From the NCBI RefSeq assembly GCF_030272615.1, contig NC_081414.1, positions 527,167,137-527,231,136 on the forward strand: a stretch of 64,000 bases of DNA, written 5' to 3'. Each line of letters opens with the position of its first letter. The stretch's first letter is position 1. Source of the DNA: Cryptomeria japonica. Its lineage: Eukaryota > Streptophyta > Pinopsida > Cupressales > Cupressaceae. Below are positions 34,735 through 47,200 of the stretch, in pieces. Under the pieces are notes generated by a model, which did no database searches, was not told the origin of the DNA, and saw only the letters and a program-made list of their open reading frames with translations. A program made the position numbers and the translations under genes.

Positions 34735-35770
34735 TGTTGACAGGTGTTTTGACAAACTCACCAACAGTAAGGTAGTTTATGTGAACACTCCCCACCTCTC
34801 CTGAAAAAGCGATAAGTTTTTGGGAACTAATCACTCCAAGGTCTCTATAGTTGGTTCTCGACAATGATGGCATCTCAATGGTTGATGTGGTTGTACCTAT
34901 TAAGGGGCCTTCTGGTTGAAACAACTTCCAATAGCTTAACTTATTTATTTTTTTGTATTTTTATGATTTAGATTCTCTTTCAAAATAAACTGCAAAAGAT
35001 GGACCAGGGAAACAAGAAAATAACAATGAGACGAATACAATAACAACTTAATGAACTACGTAATTAGCACCCTGCAATCTAAATATCATCAATATCATTC
35101 AAACCAACATTCAATAAAGGACCTCCAATAAACATGCAGAGTCATGCAACCTCACAAATTCATGGAAATGAACACCACCACAATATTATTCTATCACATT
35201 AATTCTCATACGCCACTTACATGCACAATATGATTCATAAAGCAATAAAACATTAGATCAAAAATAAGTTGTTGATTTCAAAAAATAGACATTACTAGAT
35301 TGCAAAGAACAAATTCATAGCACATATGCATAGATGAGTCAATCTATAAGCTACTTCTTGTATTAATTCCAAAGAATGTGTCATAACATCTACTCAAACT
35401 CATAAAATATGCATAAAAATATTTAAAAGAATATCTAATTGGGCCTTAAATCATCAATTTGTGGACCCTTAACAATGAATCAAAATCTCCAGTTTATAGA
35501 GTTTCTTGTCCTACTTTCTAGGAAATAAACCTATCACTAAAAAAACAAGGAATCCCAGTTGACATGCAAGTCTCTGCCTGGAACTCCAGTTAACTACTAC
35601 GAAACTGTGACCGGGTGAGAATTACAAAAATGGTGCTGCATGAGCCAACACTTTGTAATCATGCAAAACTTGCTTAATAATTCAAGGTACATGCTGGAGA
35701 ACCAGTTGAAGTCCCAATCACAATGACATGAAAAATTCTTGAAAAATACCATACTATCATTAGCAACTGT
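34735..35770 (-). repeat. LTR-like repeat, partner of 63524-64000
   Basis: From TGTTGACAGGTGTTTTGAC at 34735 the sequence matches 63524 onward, same orientation, for at least 480 bp (to the window edge in the other copy), differing by scattered substitutions and small indels. The minus-strand reading ends CAACA, and the right-hand copy is followed by a PBS, so both are read as minus-strand LTRs. CTCTATAAACTGG on the minus strand at about 35492-35504 fits an LTR core promoter. The right boundary is uncertain and placed close to the stop of copy B. Confidence 0.6.
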
Positions 35771-35781
35771 ATATTTAACTT

Positions 35782-37581
35782 CTAATTCTTTTTATAACTC
35801 TTGTAGTTGCTAATGAAGCATGCAACTACCTCAACAGGAGGATCAACAACATGTTTGATTCTGAACTTGAACTTCTTCAAAATCTCCTTTGCATTCTTAC
35901 TTCTATTATTTAATTTCTCTATTATCTCTTGAACCTATTGACATTGAGTTATCAAGTATGCATATCTATCCATTAACTCAACATTAAACTCTGCAGAAGT
36001 TGTAAAATAAAGTGCCGCATATGCGTCCCACTGATGGAGTACATTGTCCTCCTTCAAATGTCCAGCACTGAGAATACCAAGCCCAAAAAAGCCTAACAAC
36101 TTCACTACAAACTTTTCATACTTCTTTACTAAACAAAGGAGAGAAATATGGATACCTGTTATGTCCTTTCCATATTGTTGAAGCATCTCAATCTTTAATT
36201 CCAAAATGTATATATATGACTGCAAATTTTCAAAACTATCTCCGCCTAAGAGATCTTCCCTCATTACGATATCTTCCCCGAGATTCAACATCTTGTTCAA
36301 AATATGATATTGTTTATAAAAATTGTGGAGCTTTCGCTCCCATTGCCGAGAACATGAAGCTAGAGCTCCGCCTACCTGTGTGGCTCTCCCATATACCTCC
36401 ATGGTATTCTGCAAAAAAATAATAATCTTAGAAGAATTATTCTGTGGCCATGTTTTTGCAGTTGCAACCACCTTTCTCACTTTGATGATTGTCTTTACGT
36501 CACCTTCTGGAAGCAATGAGGTTGAAGGCAAACTATCGTCTATACACACATCCAGTGGCTTGCCCATTTCTACCAATAGCTACTTGTATTGTTCTAATTG
36601 TGCCTTAACCTTTGAGTGAGAAATGTGCTCTTTCTCTATTCTGCTCATCACCACACTGGTAGAAAGTTCCAATGTATCCAACTCTCCCCACTTGGTCCGC
36701 TTACCCAATTTTACTTCTAAAACTTGGTATTTCGGGGAGCTCTAGCCTTCAACTTGTACATGACCTACAATATCAACAATCACCTCACTAGAAACGGTTC
36801 TAGACAAATGATGCATGACCTTTGCCTTCTTTGTTTTCCTTGGTTCTTCAGTGATTGCTTGTTGCAAGGTGATTTTTGGTAACAATATCTTTTTCTTCTT
36901 CTCAAAGGTGAAGCTTAACCATTGTGGCGTGTCTTCATCCTTATCACCTTCATGTGGCATGATCTCTGTAGTTACCTTGTGTTCCTTTTGTAATTGCTCT
37001 TCTGCTTCATGTTTCTCTTCCTCCTCTTGTTTAGGAATTTGCACACCTTGGGTTGACATACCCGGTTGAACTTGGCTTCTTTGGAGAGTGATATCAATAT
37101 TCAATTGCTGCAGTTTGTGCAACTCTCCTAACTTGTCACTTACTTCCTCTTAAAATCCTTTATCAACTTTATCTGTTTCTTTCAATTCTCCTTCAAATGA
37201 TATTTATTTTAACAAATTATCCTGGTCCTTAGGAGTTAGAACCAATCTTTCATCATGCTCATCCTCAGGCTCATCTTGATCTCTTTCTTCTTCAGCCAGC
37301 TTCTTCTCTGGTAGATTCTGCTCATCTACATCCATGGGATCTACCTATTCTTGTTTCTCAAGCTGAACATATTTCTTTCTCTTCTTCTTATCAATTTTCC
37401 TTTGTACCAATTGTACAATAGGCTTCTCATCTTCCTGATCAGAATAAGACTCAATATTATGAATAGTCACCTTTTCCATAGTAGGAGTCAATACTTGTAT
37501 TACTGGAGGTGGTATTACTGATGTAGCAAAAATATCAGTTGGTGCAAACACCGACGCTGTTATAGGGATTGTAGTAGCTGA
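35782..37581 (-). pseudogene. Copy B of the unrecognised gene family, 3' part
   Basis: Downstream half of a frame that starts at 54044 and is split by the gypsy element at 37582. It reads ATTIPITASVFAPTDIFA onward in one frame to the stop at 35784-35782 (YKSYKKN-stop). Content: a Lys/Glu-rich disordered stretch (about 36740-37400) and a helical C-terminal domain (35935-36576) with KLHNFYKQYHILNKMLNLG, LKIEMLQQYGKDI and LVKKYEKFVVKLLGFFGLG. Stops at about 37344, 37206, 37150, 36748, 36582 and 35935 are TAG or TAA at places that read naturally as Gln. Its long charged helical tail resembles that of copy A (IVEKLEEIYGSY). The stop lies at or within the border of the LTR-like repeat that begins at 34735. 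Confidence 0.65.
37577..37581. repeat. Target-site duplication of the gypsy element, left copy
   Basis: GCTGA here and ACTGA at 52006-52010, one G/A transition apart, directly flank the two LTRs. Confidence 0.75.
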
Positions 37582-38698
37582 TGTAATACCCTAAAAATGG
37601 TCATCTAAACCATGGGCCCCTAATCTCGACAACATCACGAAGGTCCTAACCAAAGGCAATTAAATCAATCTTGAGCACATAATTAATTCTTTAATCACCA
37701 AATATCACATGGCAAATCAATTACTCAATATTAATTAAATATTTATTTAATTAATTGAATCATTTCTAAGAATATCATTTTGATCAAATTATCCTATTTT
37801 AATTTATTAAATATCCCAGCATATTTAATTAATTAATAAATTTGCCATTTAATCATGCAAAAGGAATTAATTTATCACAAAAGAAGAATTAATCACAAAG
37901 CAAGAGTTGAATTGAAAATTAAACAAAAAGAATTGAATTGAGAGAGAAATCAAACTTGAGATATTATTTCTTTTTCTAAATTTAGAACTTGAAATCAGAA
38001 AAGCAATTAATTGAATTATTGATTATTCTCTAAAATTGGAACTCAAAGCTTTTCAGAAAAAAGAAGTTCAGTTGCATTGAAAAGACTCTTTTCTTGAATA
38101 AATAAAAGAATTATCTATTTTTATCACAAATGCATGAAATTAATTTAATATTATTTCTAATGCAACTTGAACTTCTTATCTAAATGCATTTCAATTAAAC
38201 TATAATTGGAATCTATCTCAAGGTTAACTGAACCTGATTTCTCAATTATTTTCAATTAATCCTAAATTGAGCTTTTTTTTATCATCTCTCTCTCTATAAA
38301 TTCAACCTTCAGCTCTCATTCCAATTTACCCCATAGATTTTTGAGAACACGCTTGGAGATTATTATCATGCTAATTTTGCTCTGGAGTCATTGAAGATCA
38401 TTGTGCTTTTTTAGATTATTTGCATCCATATTTAGTTTATCCACATTGCTTGAATTATTCATCCATCTTGCATCCATATAGTTAATATCATATAGATTAA
38501 ATCCTTTGTCTTGGTGTAGTCTAGTCACTAGTATTGGTTATAAAAATCTGAGAGCAATCTTATACTCGCATCTTTTAGAAGGCAATTACTCGCTTTGTTA
38601 TGGTTTATTACTTATTGATTATTGATTTAATAACCATACATGCAATGACTTAATTGAAGTGTTGTGCTTACAACTACAGACCCTTTTTCACACACACA
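37582..38698 (+). repeat. Tat1 5' LTR
   Basis: 1,117 bp from TGTAATACCCTAAAAATGG to (CA)5. A TATAAA at 38295-38300 after a TC run fits the core promoter. It contains 37751-37853, absent from the 3' LTR. Confidence 0.95.
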
Positions 38699-38702
38699 TC
38701 TC

Positions 38703-38720
38703 TGGCGCCCACCGTGGGGC
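38703..38720 (+). promoter_or_regulatory. Tat1 primer-binding site
   Basis: TGGCGCCCACCGTGGGGC starts four bases after the LTR. This TGGCGCC-type site is common in plant Ty3/gypsy elements; I do not assign the tRNA with confidence. Confidence 0.85.
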
Positions 38721-40729
38721 AGAAGACTACATTTTCGGCCTCCAAGACTGACTTCTTTTTTTTTTTTTGTTATTTTCTAGATTTCAGGTTTTTTGGATTT
38801 TCATTTGTACATCTCGTACGACATTTCCCACAGGCTGAAATGACAAATTGCAGGTGTTGTATGAACTAGAATCCTGTCTTGTACGAGTCAGAATCCTGTC
38901 TCGTACGAGCTTAAATACTTTCGTACGATTCTATAAATTTCTGATTAAAAAGAGGAAAAAAACAAATTTCATGATTTTTTTGGTTTTTGTGTTCAAATTG
39001 ATTATTTTGATGATTGACCCTGGTTGTTTATCTTTCTATCTTAGAACTTTTCACAGCCTAATCAGTTTTTGCAGAGCGCTTGCCAAAGAATATGCTTGTC
39101 GCACAAAGACAATATGACTACTGATTCATTGTCTTTGCAGGTTTCCTAAGGAAAATCGACCAAACATCGTGTATTCTTTCAATTCATTTTTAGGCACCTA
39201 AATTGCTATCTGGTTAAAGAAAAAATCTTCTTTCATGTTTTTAGAAGATTCTGAGAGGTAGGAGAGTATGCTCTTGTCTTTTTCTAGACAATCACAAATC
39301 TAGACCCTTGAGGCTTTTTCTTTGTTTGAGATTTGTACATCTTTAGTAGGCCTACCCTCCTGAGGGGTTGAAAAACTCTTAAAGCCGTTACGACCGGTGT
39401 GAGGGGAACGACCTAAGTGGGAACAATTAAATGCCAAGTACTCCAACCCATTATAAAATAAACGTGATTTGATGAAAATCAAGTCAACGACATTGCTCGA
39501 GAATAGCTCTCCTTCGTACCTTCAGGTATATTAAACCTTAGTTTTCAAGGCTGAAAGACCTCTTAATTGAGTTTATACCTCGACGCACCGAATGGATCCC
39601 TTACTAGTTCCAATTAAAAATTAGAAGCTACCTGGTTCACCTCCAAAAGGGGGATAATCTTTGTGCAAGAGAGATAGTAACTCTCCCAAGATACTTGTCA
39701 TTTCGTGCCCCCATTAGCGTTTGGAGTCAGATAATACGGCGTTGAGAATCCATTGCGTGAGACTCAGCGGCCGTATTCTAATTAGCTATTGGGTGTGTAC
39801 CCGAGTCTACAAGAAAAGGTTTTCTTCTCTCACCAAATTCCTTAGGGCTTGCATGCTGTGATTGGAGTTACTATTTATACGACGTGTTTTCTGTGTTTTC
39901 ATCCTTGAAAAAAAACTGAAATACCAAAATTGGAGAAAACAAGAAACAAGCTCAGTGATCAAAAACTCTGTCCGTGTCAGAAATTGTCAATCCTAAATCG
40001 AAATTTTGTTCAAAACTAGTCTATCCTGGTAAAAAATCAGTCCATCTTAGAATCGGTCATACTCAGCAATAAAAAAAAAACTCAGAATTTTAGTCTCTGC
40101 TCTGTGAACAGTCGTACGGATTTGATCATTTATCATCCTGCACCACATCTCATGTCGTACGAGTCTTGTGATTTCTTGTCCTGCACCATATCCTGTGTCG
40201 TACAAAACCCAGAAGTTTGTCGTCTGAAGCTAAATCATGTGTCGTATGAAACAAAACTGCACTAGAATCTTTTGTCATCTTGCACATACCCATCTGCCGT
40301 ATGGTACGAGGCAGCAACTCGTACGAAATAGAGCTGTTGTCATCCTGAAGCTGCTAAATTGTCATCCGGTTCAATAAATCCTGTCGTACGAATCTCTGGT
40401 TTTGTTAGTACAGAATAGTCAAACCTCTCTAAAAATAGTCTACAGCAAACATAATACTGGTTATCATCATCCTAAGCATAAATAGATCAAGACAGTGTAC
40501 CTCTGCCATTTTCGTTGCACGATTTGGTCGATCATCTTTCAGCTAGTTCAATCAACTACCTATCAAACCTAAGTCATTTAGACAATGTCTTATACATGAT
40601 AGATCTTTCTTGAAACCATACTAAATCTCAGTTGTTTCTCTCAAACAATACGTTAACCAAACAACTAGCTCTGAAATTGATCTTGACCTCTGCATCACAA
40701 ACAACTTTAGGTCACACTAATCCATAAAA
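38721..40729 (+). other. Tat1 leader with repeated TCGTACGA palindromes
   Basis: Two kilobases of untranslated leader. The 8-nt palindrome TCGTACGA occurs exactly at 38814, 38901, 38921, 40155, 40319 and 40384. One- or two-base variants lie at 38879, 40112, 40198, 40242 and about 40303. From 40112 to 40242 the copies are spaced 43, 43 and 44 bp, with a shared CCTGCACCA-type context. No coding frame is evident. Confidence 0.75.
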
Positions 40730-42800
40730 ATGCCTACTCAAACCAGAAGTTCTCATAAGAAAGAGGCCAAAGGAAAAGGAAAACCCTTCTCATATCAAGA
40801 AAACCCATTTTATGTGGAGGATCCACTCGCTGACTTACCTTCGTCATTAGGCAGACCAATTTTTGATGAACCTGAATCTCCCACTATATATGAGACGGAA
40901 CACAATGACAAGAACAAAGAAAACCTTAATGTTCACGAAACCGATAATGATTCCTCATCAAGTGAGGCTGAAAAAGACACTGAACCTATAGAAAAAGATA
41001 TTATTGACTATCAAAAGGAGAAGGACTTTAGAAAAATGAGGAAAGCTATCCTGGCTCGAGAGAAGGAAGACTATTTCTTAGAACTAGCAAAACAATGTGC
41101 CAAACTTCCTACTGGATATGATGTTCAGACACTCGTTACTAAAAAGGAAGAATCACCTATACTCATGGTACACAAACAATTACAAGCCTTACAGATGGAG
41201 GTCACAGAACTAAAGAATAAGGATAAGTCCCCAAAATAATATTCTCTGGAAACAATATGTCCCTTTCCATTTGACAAAAATCTATACATGCCTCCATTTC
41301 CTTCACGAGTTGAGATCCAAAAATTTGACAAATATGATGGTACCTCAGATCCTCAAGATAATATCAGAGAGTTTTGTGCCACCTGTATGGATTTCATGCA
41401 CGGTCAAACATACCTCATGCGCCTTTTCCCAAGGAGTTTAGGGAGTCAAGAAATGGAATGGTTCTCAAGTCTACCCAAAGGAATAAAAACATTTGAAGAA
41501 CTAATCCAACTATTTTTACAACAATACTCATACAACATTTGACATCCTATGACTATGATCGAGCTTTGCAATACTAAATTGAAAATAGGGGAGCCTCTTC
41601 TTACTTTCCTCCAACGTTGGAGAAAGATGTTCTCTAGGTATTCTTGACCTATCCCAGACTCTGAGAAAATAGATATATTTGTCAATAACTTGGTCCCTGA
41701 ATTGAAATATAGTATCCAAATGCAAATACACGCATCATTTAAAAAAATGGTAGATAATTCCATTCAAATGGAAGATGTGCTCATAAAGAAGGGAGATATC
41801 TCACCTTGGAAAGAAACACAACCAGGATCTAGCTCTAAAGAGAAGAACAAGTATTGGAAATTTGGCAAAGACAACAACAAGAATGTTGTTAACAATTGAG
41901 TAGTAGACACTGTTAAAACTAACTCAAAGCCCACAATATTCAACTTGGCTAGTGGTATACAAGCACTTAAAGTTGTTGAGGCTGCAGCAGAAAATCCACC
42001 AAAGAAAACAAAAGAATGGTTTGAAGAAAAGCCTTGGCTTTCCAAACCTATGCATGATTTTACTCCTCTCAAAGAATCATATGAATCCACTTTCAAAACT
42101 CTATTGGAAAACAACTTGATAATGCTACCAGATAACTCTAGACCATATGATCCAGAAGTCAAACCAAGATGGTGGAGAGAAAATGAATACTGTGACTTCC
42201 ATAAGAATAAAGGTCATAACATAAACAATTGCATGAAGCTACAACATGAGATTCAAGATCTCATAGACGCTGGTAAAGTTGTTGTTGGGAATCATCTGAC
42301 CAATACTGACCATAAAGCATTTAAGGACCCTTTACCAATTTACAAACAAGGTGATTCCTCAAAGACCAAAGGAGGTCCCAAGGTAAATTATACTTATACT
42401 AGCAATGACAACGTCATTAACATGATTGAGCCTTCCCAATCAGAATATTGCAATGTGATTATAGTCCAAGATAAACCAAATGAATCATGATATGCAAGAG
42501 CTCTGACCCGATCTCAAAAGAAAGTCACTCTCCAAGGAGCTAGTTCTTCCAACCTGGCTCAAGCAACATCGAACCCACCAACCCAATCAAACAAACAAAA
42601 AGAATCAACCTTGGATAAATTTAAAAGGCTAGCTTCAACATCATCCTCTAGATATAGTGTCATTGAACAGTTGAAAAGGACAAATGCTCAAATCTCAATT
42701 TTTGAATCGCTAAAAATCTTGTTTGCTCACAAAGAGATCCTAGACAAAGCATTGCTCACCACTAATGTTCCCAAGGATTTAGACATTGATCAGTTTTAGT
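40730..42800 (+). pseudogene. Tat1 gag
   Basis: Capsid/nucleocapsid region. ATG 40730 (MPTQTRSSHKKEAKGKGKP) starts a charged N-terminus. The retrotransposon gag domain is at about 41290-41760: IQKFDKYDGTSDPQDNIREF, MRLFPRSLGSQEMEWFSSLP, FEELIQLFLQQYSYNI, LLTFLQRWRKMFSRYS and IFVNNLVPELKYSIQ. A zinc-binding YCDFHKNKGHNINNC lies at about 42190-42234. Stops at about 41237, 41540, 41647, 41898, 42488 and 42797 break an otherwise constant layout. Those at 41647 and 42797 sit at expected Arg (CGA) and Gln (CAG). Confidence 0.88.
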
Positions 42801-43810
42801 CTATGGTGGGTCATTTGACTTCACCTCACTATTTGACTTTCTCTGAAGAAGATGACAACTCGCTAAATCATCCACATAACCAGCCATTGCATATTGAAGC
42901 CATGATCCATAAACACAGGGTCAAAAGTGTTTTGATAGATGGAGGCACGGGGTTGAATATCTGTACTTATAGTCTTCTTACACAACTAGGATTCTCTGAA
43001 AATGTGATTGATCCCGGCAAGAGAATAACCATAAAAGCCTATGATGAAGAAGAAAGGACCTCTAAAGGTATGGTATCATTACCTATCAGGGTGGGACCTG
43101 TAGAAAGAGATGTCCTTTTCCAGGTAGTGGATATTCCTTTGTCATACAATAACTTATTGGGTAGGCCGTGGATTCATGAAATGAAGGCAGTACCATCAAC
43201 ATACCATCAATGCTTAAAGTTTCCTTATAATGGAACAGAAGTCAATATTCCTACTGATACAAATGTTGTCTGTAATGCATTGACAAAAGATGCAGATACT
43301 TTTTTGCCTCATAATAGGCCAGCTTCTACAAGTGACAATCCAGAAACACTGATTAAAGACTTAGAAAAGAGATTGAAGATTACAAATATCGGCATGGATG
43401 GCTACAAGATAGAACTGGTACTTTTATTAGTTTCTCTCCCTCCATCACCAAAATAGTTGGGCAAGCCATCAGAGGTTATGAGAACACAAACTTGAGCTCC
43501 GAATACCATATATGATGGTCTCTTTGTACAATCCTCTACCTCCCTAGCGGATGAAATAGAAGAGGATGTTGTTCTTAACTGGCTCTTTAAGGAAGATAGT
43601 CAAAATGAGGAGATACGACATTGTGAGATTTCCTCAAACCAATATGGTCCTGGCTACAAGATGATTCAACGCATGGGATATTCAGGTATTGGTCCCCTAG
43701 GTAAACATCAAGAGGGTATTACTGAACCAATTCAACTACAAACAAAATCCACAAATGATAAGACTGGACTGGGGTACGATCTGAAAAAGATATCAGACCA
43801 AAAACATGTT
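42801..43810 (+). pseudogene. Tat1 protease followed by G-patch domain
   Basis: An aspartic protease with VLIDGGTGLNICTYSLL (about 42935-42980; the family norm has Ala where this has Thr) and LLGRPWIHEMKAVPSTYHQ (about 43155-43210). After a stop at 43456 the frame reopens and carries a G-patch: GPGYKMIQRMGYSGIGPLG, then KHQEGITEPI and TGLGYDLKK (about 43643-43790). G-patch domains bind RNA and follow the protease in some retroviruses and retroelements. This is a compact, well-conserved copy. Confidence 0.82.
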
Positions 43811-44940
43811 CCTTAAGTCTAAGTGGCAGAAAAGGATATCGCCTTCAATATTACAGGAAGCAGATGCTCAACAAACAAAATCAGAGTGTAGAAAAGAGAA
43901 AGAGGAATCAACAGTCAAGAAAGAAGAAATAGTCAGTGCTCAAGCTTCGATGGTGTTAGCTACAATAATACAAGAAGTTGAGGTCCCAGAGGATATAAGA
44001 GATGAAGTAGTAAGAATCAGAGAATTGTTTGCACCACTAAAAGTTCCAGTCACATACACTGGTAGGCAACAAGTGGACGATTCAGAGACTGACTCAAACG
44101 AGTATGAATAGGGTCTTGACCACCTCTCAGATACATCTAGTACAAAAACTCCAGAAGAGTCTAGCGGTGTCATAGATGATACTCAAGAGCTGATGTACAT
44201 AAAATTAGAGAAGGAAATACAGGAAATTAGACAAAAGAGACAGGCAAATTATGAACAAGGACTGAAAGAAGGAAGAGTACTAGAAAGATTTTCATCTATG
44301 TACCCCTATGCTAAAACATAACAAATCAGGTATAGCACTACACAAGAAAAGTTAGAAGCTACAGAAGAAGAACCAATTATTAGTCCAGAGGAAGCTGAAT
44401 GGAGGAGATGACAGTAAATCATAGAAACAGTAAGATCATGTCAACAGGTGTGTCAGATACAAATGACAAATGAACCACAACATGAAGGAACTTGCATTAT
44501 TAGAGATGTTGGTGTTGATACCATACATACACTCACTAAATCACTTGAAGAAGACTCAGAAAATTCATCCGATGACTCTGATGACTCTGATGACAGTCTT
44601 ATTCAAGACAATATCTACTCAGCCTCAAATTCTGAATCATCTGATACAAACAGTGAAAATTAGTCTACTGATCTTATCGTTGTCAAACCATGATATGACG
44701 TCCAGTCTAGCATACGAAATGATGCTACAAGTATGTCTATTGGATTAGGTCAACTAAATATTAATGTGAACTTTAATAATCATGTTATGACTCTTCATGG
44801 TCTCAAGACACTTACACAAGGTATCCTTCTGGAACTCAACTTTTTGATCCGCAGTTGTGATGATAATACCATGAATGCTCTCGAACCTATCCAACATTTA
44901 TCCTTACTACATCCTGAACTAATTGACTGTACTTTATAGA
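43806..44940 (+). pseudogene. Tat1 linker region with acidic Ser/Asp tract
   Basis: Coding-like sequence between the G-patch and RT with no domain I can name. Features are an acidic tract rich in Asp/Ser (about 44520-44663, DDSDDSDDSLIQDN) and the segment LNINVNFNNHVMTLHGL. Stops at 44111, 44320, about 44410, 44662 and 44938 interrupt it. Confidence 0.55.
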
Positions 44941-44948
44941 ACCAGCCC

Positions 44949-46790
44949 ATGAATATACCTACTTTTGCCAATGACTATACGTTAGCCTATTATCTCAATG
45001 TAGTTGAACCCATGTACTCTTCCACTAGCGAACAAAGTGAAAACATGACTGAAGTGGATATCAAGTATCTTAGTCGCAAAAACAATAAAAATAAAAATAA
45101 AAGATCTGATGGCGAAAACCACATTGTGGCGGTGTCAGAATCTAAAAAAGAGAAAATAAAGGACGTACCTAAAGGTGAAAACCTCTTTGAGGTGCCTGAA
45201 GGTGAGATACTTGATGTACTGCCAAGTCATTTCCAGGAAAGGTCCTCCATATTGATCGAGCCAACTCAGCCAGTGAACATTGGGAGTCAAGAGACACCAC
45301 ACATCATTCATGTAGCTCAATCACTATTAGCAGAAGAATTGAAAGATTTCACTCATCTGTTCTCAGAAAAGAAAATAAACTTTGCATGGACGTACTCTAA
45401 TATGTCAGGCCTAGATCCTAATCTCATCATGCACCATATTTCTATCACACTAGGAGTTAAACCAGTCAAACAAAAAATCCATAAAATGCACCCACATGTG
45501 GCACTGCTGGTCAAGGCTGAGCTAGAAAAACTATTAAAAGATGGATTCATTAGAGCTATAGATTATGCCGAATGGATTTCAAACATAGTACCTGTGTTAA
45601 AGGTAGAAAAATCTATCAGAGTTTGCACTGACTTCAGAGATCTAAACAAAGCTTGTTCGAAGGATGACTTTCTATTACTAAACATTGATATGATAGCCAA
45701 GATGACTGTTGGATATGAGATGTACTCACTAATGGATGGATTCTCTGGCTATAATCAGATCAAAATAGCTTCTGGAGATCAAGAAAAGACAACTTTCACC
45801 TGTGCTTGGGGAACCTTTTGCTGGAACATCATGCCATTTGGGCTGAAGAATGCAGGAGCAACCTATCAAAGAGTAGTAACTACTATATTTCATGATATGA
45901 TGCATAAGAATATGGAAGATTATGTTGATGACACCTTAGTGAAGACTATGAAGATATCCACACATATTCAAGAGCTAGGTCCTATACTAGACATAATGGA
46001 AAAGTTTAAACTCCGGTTAAATCCAAAGAAGTGTGCATTCAGAGTAACATCTAGTAAACTACTTGGCTACATCATTTCAAAGAAGGGAATTGAGGTTGAT
46101 CCTAAGAAGATCCAAGCTATAATGGAAATGCCACCTCTGAAGAACACCAGTCAAATGAGAAGTCTATAGGGATGTCTCCAATCCATCAGAGGCTTCATTT
46201 CCCAGCTAACAGACAAAGCTCAAACTTTCACAAAAGTATTGAGGAAAGGAATAATATACAATTAGGATCAAGAATGTGAACAACACCTTCAGCAGATAAA
46301 AGAGTACCTGTCTAATCCACCAATATTGATGCCACTTATTCAGGGTAAACCATTGATCTTATACATATTAGCAACTGATTCATCACTGGGGGCACTTCTG
46401 GCACAATAGGATGACAATAAAAAGGAGCCAACCATCTATTAGATCAACAGAACATTGATGTCTTATGAAATGAACTACACTATAATAGAAAAAACATGCT
46501 TGGAATTAGTCTTTGCATCACAAAAATTGAGACACTACATGCTAGCACATTCAATCAAGCTGGTGGCTAAAATTGATCCGCTCAAGTATCTACTCAACAA
46601 AGCAACACTAACAGGAAGATTAGAAAAATGGGTCATGATCCTTACAGAGTTTGACATTGAATATGTGGAACACAAATCCATAAAAGGACAGGTAATTTCT
46701 GATCAACTTGCTGTAGCTCCGCTTGAGGACACTCAACCGCTGTATATAGAGTTTCCAGATGAATCAATAATGCATCTCATTCAACAACCC
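44949..46790 (+). pseudogene. Tat1 reverse transcriptase and RNase H
   Basis: RT shows WISNIVPVLKVEKSIRVCTD, DFRDLNKACSKDDF, MDGFSGYNQIKIASGDQEKT, TFTCAWGTFCWNIMPFGLKN and YVDDTLVKT (YVDD box), followed by LNPKKCAFRVTSSKLLGYII. The first 406 codons are open, then stops appear at 46169 (SL-stop-GCLQSIR, expected Gln) and 46263 (YN-stop-DQEC, expected Trp). The retroviral-type RNase H region spans about 46290-46740 (SYEMNYTIIEKTCLELVF, LRHYMLAHSIKLVAK, DQLAVAP). Confidence 0.92.
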
Positions 46791-47200
46791 TGGAAGATGT
46801 TCTTCGATGGGTGTTTTACTCAAAATGGTTCTCGTGCTAGAATACTATTTATCACTCCTCAGGTATTCAATCCCAAAGTCTTATAAGATTCTATTCCCTT
46901 GCACAAACAACATTGCAGAATATGAAGCTTTGGTAAACAGGATAAAGCTAGCTATTGAATGTAAGGTTATAGAATTACACATCTATGGAGATTCTTAGCT
47001 GATCATAAATCAAATCAATGATACATATCAAACTTGAAATGAGAAACTGATGCCTTATAAGAGAATGGTTGATGATATTAAGAAGTATTTTTATTTTGTA
47101 TCATTCCAACAGATTCCTAGATCCGCAAATAGAGCAATAGATGCTATGGCCACCTTGGCATCTATACCTGAGTTACAAGAATCCAATTTTTGCTTTGAAA
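46791..47200 (+). pseudogene. Tat1 second RNase H (archaeal type)
   Basis: WKMFFDGCFTQNGSRA starts a second RNase H fold after the first one. It keeps FDG, CTNNIAEYEAL, IYGDS and the final RSANRAIDAMATLAS, so Asp, Glu, Asp and Asp are present. A frame change at about 46870 and stops after GDS (expected Gln) and at YQT-stop-NEKL (expected Trp) disable it. A second RNase H between the first and the integrase is a hallmark of Tat elements. Confidence 0.82.
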
